24,980 nt of DNA from a virus, in IMG/VR virus record IMGVR_UViG_3300021424_004135, positions 1 through 24,980 of that record; one strand, given 5' to 3'. This document shows positions 22,823-24,980 of this stretch, piece after piece. The position numbers were made by a program, and so were the translations under genes. Below the pieces are notes generated by a model. It was not told the DNA's origin, did no database searches, and saw only the letters and a program-made list of their open reading frames with translations. How positions within the stretch are numbered: the first letter of the stretch is position 1; every line of letters starts with the position of its first letter.

Positions 22823-24871
22823 TTAATAAATTTCTTGACCGAAATTCCATGCAGCATTTACTTCCAAATCGGCAATATCGGTCTGTTCTTTTGCAAAAAA
22901 GTTTGCATACATTTCTACAATTTTCTGTTTGAAAGAAATGAATCTTTCGTCTTCTCCCTTTATATTGAACGAGTCAATCATAAATGAGTTTATTTCAGAA
23001 ATGAATTTGTTGTTTAAATTTTTTATACTTGTAAGCCTTTCGTCAATTTGTTTTGCAACTTGAAGCGCTTGAAGATTTTTGGTCTTGATTCCCTTCGATT
23101 CAAAATTAATTTGCTTTTGTTCATTTGAGTTATTTATTATTGCCGAGAACAATGGCTTTATGTCTTCATCTATTTGCCTATTCCATGTTTCAATGGAAAT
23201 AATTGTTTCAACGTCTAGCGTTCCAGATGAAAGTGCTTTTTTAGATTTTGCTCCGTTTATCTTTTCAAGCACAACTCGCTGCTGTCTTTCAAAAACTCTT
23301 TCAATTCCTCTTGATAATATTTCCGACCATCTTTCAATTTCAAATTGAGAATCTTCTTGTTCTGATTTTGTTTGAATTCCAGAGTCAGATGCTGTAGTAA
23401 TTCCCGCTGGAGCTTGTGGCTGCATTGCTGCTCCAGTTGCTTCTGGTGGAAGTGGGCTTTGGGCAAGCGCCCCACTAACTTCAGCCATTGCGCCCTGCAT
23501 TGTATTTGGGTCAAGCGGTTGCTCTTGTCCAGGCATTGGTGGCATTCCGGGCGCTCCAGGCATTGGTGGCATTCCGGGCATACCTGGCATACCGCCTGGA
23601 GCCCCAGGGACTTGAGCAGCATTTTCTTCCATCTTCTTTTTTGTATTCGCAATCGGAATAAGGTTTGGATTCATCAGCAAAGAATCGGCCAAGTCTGCGT
23701 CCACTTCTTTTCTTGCTGAACCAATTCTGTATTCGTTTACACTTATCAATCCGGCTTGAAGTTCTTGCATTAGATAGCGTTCGCGTTCCTGTTTATAGAG
23801 CATGAGAATCGGAACTTCTGAAGTATCAAAATCAATGTAATACTTATCGTCCAATTCGTCAAGTGCCCTGGAAACAATCTCCAAATGTGGCCCCATTGTT
23901 TCCACCCAAAAAACTCGTATTTCCTCTGCCGCATTTGAAAATGTTCGCCCTGCGGCATTTCCAATAACTGATTCTGGGACTCCGAAAGCTGAAAGTATTT
24001 CTTCTTTTGTTATCTGTCGCATTTGCATATATGCAGCATCTCTTGGCGATGCTGAGGTATCGACAAAATCAACTCCTTCATCTGAAGAAATTACAGTTGT
24101 TTGACCAGTTTTTGAAATATTTCCCCTGAATCTACTTCTCAATTCATCTTTGTCGTCCTCATCTATTTCTCCGCGAACTACAAGCAAACCACCCGGTCTT
24201 CCATCATTTAACAGATAATTTCTGTTATACATTTTCGCCAGATTCTCAATTTCGATAGCAACACCAGATGCTTCAAGTGGGGTCAAAGACAAATATGGGT
24301 CTATGGGATGCGGTCTTCTAACCCAACACACATCTTCTGGTTTTAAAATTGTTTTTTGTCCATATGGCATCATCACTTCATAGCCAGAAACAAATTTCTT
24401 TGGATGTGGTATTGGGGCAGTTGATTGAGGCGGAAGAAGGTTTAGAGCGATTATCCCGCCATCTCTGCCACGTATTTTTTCTATGAATACACCCCTTGTT
24501 CCAAGCAGCAATTGAGCGGAAAGTCTGTACCTAAAAATAAATGAATTTTCACCGATGTTGCTTCTGTTGTTTAATATCTCCAAAATTACGGAACGTTCTG
24601 CTTCTTTTCCTCTTACCTGCTCACCGTGCCTGGTATTATCTTTTCTTAACATCATGGGCAGTCTGGCTTGATTGCCAGAAATTGCGTCAATACACCGATT
24701 GACCCAAGTAATTTTCGACATCCCCTCGCGATATGCGCGCTCGATGTCCCAACCATCCCTATACGCTTTATCGGCAAATGAGGGGTTTGCTGATATGGGC
24801 AAACCGTAACCCAAAGATTTTGAATTTCCCGGGCGCAATGATTTATTGTTAGACGAACTGTTCCAAGCCAT
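22823..24871 (-). CDS. Phage portal protein (HK97-type) with long C-terminal extension
   Basis: 682 residues. The core (about 40-400) has the portal family pattern: ITWVNRCIDAISGNQARLPM, LLLGTRGVFIEKIRG, LNLLPPQSTAPIP, VCWVRRPHPIDPYLSLTPLE, LLNDGRPGGLLVVRG, and the QMRQITKEEILSAFGVPESV...GRTFSNAAEE stretch near the end. The portal ring is the DNA entry and exit channel at one capsid vertex and binds the terminase. After residue 415 comes a Pro/Gly/Met-rich linker with 9-residue repeats, then about 200 helical residues. ALSSG at 546-550 in this extension resembles the RLSSG boundary motif of the neighbouring giant proteins, so the extension may be trimmed on maturation. The ATG at 24871 follows the upstream stop by 12 bases; there is no strong SD. 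Confidence 0.93.
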   Translation of the reverse strand: MAWNSSSNNKSLRPGNSKSLGYGLPISANPSFADKAYRDGWDIERAYREGMSKITWVNRCIDAISGNQARLPMMLRKDNTRHGEQVRGKEAERSVILEILNNRSNIGENSFIFRYRLSAQLLLGTRGVFIEKIRGRDGGIIALNLLPPQSTAPIPHPKKFVSGYEVMMPYGQKTILKPEDVCWVRRPHPIDPYLSLTPLEASGVAIEIENLAKMYNRNYLLNDGRPGGLLVVRGEIDEDDKDELRSRFRGNISKTGQTTVISSDEGVDFVDTSASPRDAAYMQMRQITKEEILSAFGVPESVIGNAAGRTFSNAAEEIRVFWVETMGPHLEIVSRALDELDDKYYIDFDTSEVPILMLYKQERERYLMQELQAGLISVNEYRIGSARKEVDADLADSLLMNPNLIPIANTKKKMEENAAQVPGAPGGMPGMPGMPPMPGAPGMPPMPGQEQPLDPNTMQGAMAEVSGALAQSPLPPEATGAAMQPQAPAGITTASDSGIQTKSEQEDSQFEIERWSEILSRGIERVFERQQRVVLEKINGAKSKKALSSGTLDVETIISIETWNRQIDEDIKPLFSAIINNSNEQKQINFESKGIKTKNLQALQVAKQIDERLTSIKNLNNKFISEINSFMIDSFNIKGEDERFISFKQKIVEMYANFFAKEQTDIADLEVNAAWNFGQEIY
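23222..23236 (-). other. ALSSG motif in the portal C-terminal extension
   Basis: Residues 546-550 in KSKKALSSGTLD. L-S-S-G is identical to the boundary motif of the giant proteins; Arg is replaced by Ala, with two lysines just before. A single short match can arise by chance, but it falls in the extension and not in the conserved portal core. Confidence 0.5.
23529..23579 (-). repeat. Direct repeat in the portal Pro/Gly/Met-rich linker
   Basis: Two perfect 24-base copies (23529-23552 and 23556-23579), period 27 bases, encoding a nine-residue unit of the type PGMPPMPGA. It forms a flexible linker between the portal core and its C-terminal extension. The identity at DNA level suggests recent slippage. 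Confidence 0.9.
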
Positions 24872-24883
24872 ATATTTAATTGA

Positions 24884-24980
24884 TTATTCTGAACCTAGAA
24901 GAAAACCGTATATTCCACATGCGATACCTGCGACCACCAAACCAGCTGGAGGAAATATTAACCCAGCCCCAATGCTTGTA
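24884..24980 (-). CDS. Small hydrophobic protein, C-terminal end only
   Basis: An open frame enters from the right edge and ends with TAA at 24884-24886, 12 bases before the portal start. The visible 31 residues include IGAGLIFPPAGLVVAGIACG and then IYGFLLGSE. This is a Gly/Ala/Val-rich hydrophobic stretch that could be one membrane helix. The family cannot be decided; its place just before the portal is not the usual terminase C terminus. A chance open frame is possible, but the close spacing and composition favour a real gene. Confidence 0.5.
   Translation of the reverse strand, partial: TSIGAGLIFPPAGLVVAGIACGIYGFLLGSE

Overview
The window is part of the head-morphogenesis region of a tailed double-stranded DNA phage (Caudoviricetes), or a prophage of one. 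An HK97-type portal protein is followed by a prohead-protease domain. All genes supported by the sequence lie on the minus strand, so they are read from the right end to the left end. The DNA is AT-rich and the plus strand is pyrimidine-rich. No tRNA, rRNA, integrase, IS element or CRISPR array is visible. The host cannot be read from the sequence. The general style (Cys-knuckle head proteins, very large fused proteins) resembles uncultured aquatic phages, but that is an impression, not a result.

Layout in transcription order: (1) the C-terminal end of a small hydrophobic protein (24884 to beyond 24980); (2) the portal protein (22823-24871); (3) a 4705-residue giant protein (8634-22751) that starts with a prohead protease and continues with many unrelated domains: a Cys knuckle, two helix-turn-helix segments, an ArdC-like domain with a zincin metallopeptidase, a tandemly duplicated domain, two complete UvrD/PcrA-type helicases and unknown domains; (4) a 582-residue acidic, Cys-clustered protein with PepSY-like repeats (6767-8515); (5) a second very large protein (starting at 6736 and running off the left edge, at least 2245 residues) with a zincin HEIGH motif, long helical stretches, Trp-rich repeats and a ParB-like domain.

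The most striking signal is a five-residue motif, R-[LIV]-S-S-G, found 13 times in the giant protein and three times in the second one. It sits at domain boundaries: just before the ArdC-like domain, before each copy of the duplicated domain, and before each helicase. Its serines are written with both TCN and AGY codons, so it is kept at protein level and is not a DNA repeat. The portal has a related ALSSG in its C-terminal extension. The simplest reading is that the motif is a cleavage site for the prohead protease carried at the N terminus of the giant protein. The two giant proteins would then be polyproteins whose products (helicases, ArdC-like protein, metallopeptidases, ParB-like protein, small basic peptides) are made with the head, cut during maturation and possibly injected with the DNA. 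This fits the 'polyvalent protein' idea for phage-delivered multidomain proteins, and the protease-matured internal head proteins of T4 and phiKZ-like phages. Cleavage, packaging and injection are all inference here.

Genes are closely packed. Gaps are 12, 71, 118 and 30 bases, and only the 118-base gap holds a possible promoter-like box. The major capsid protein, terminase and tail genes are not in the window. By the usual gene order the capsid gene would be expected beyond the left edge.
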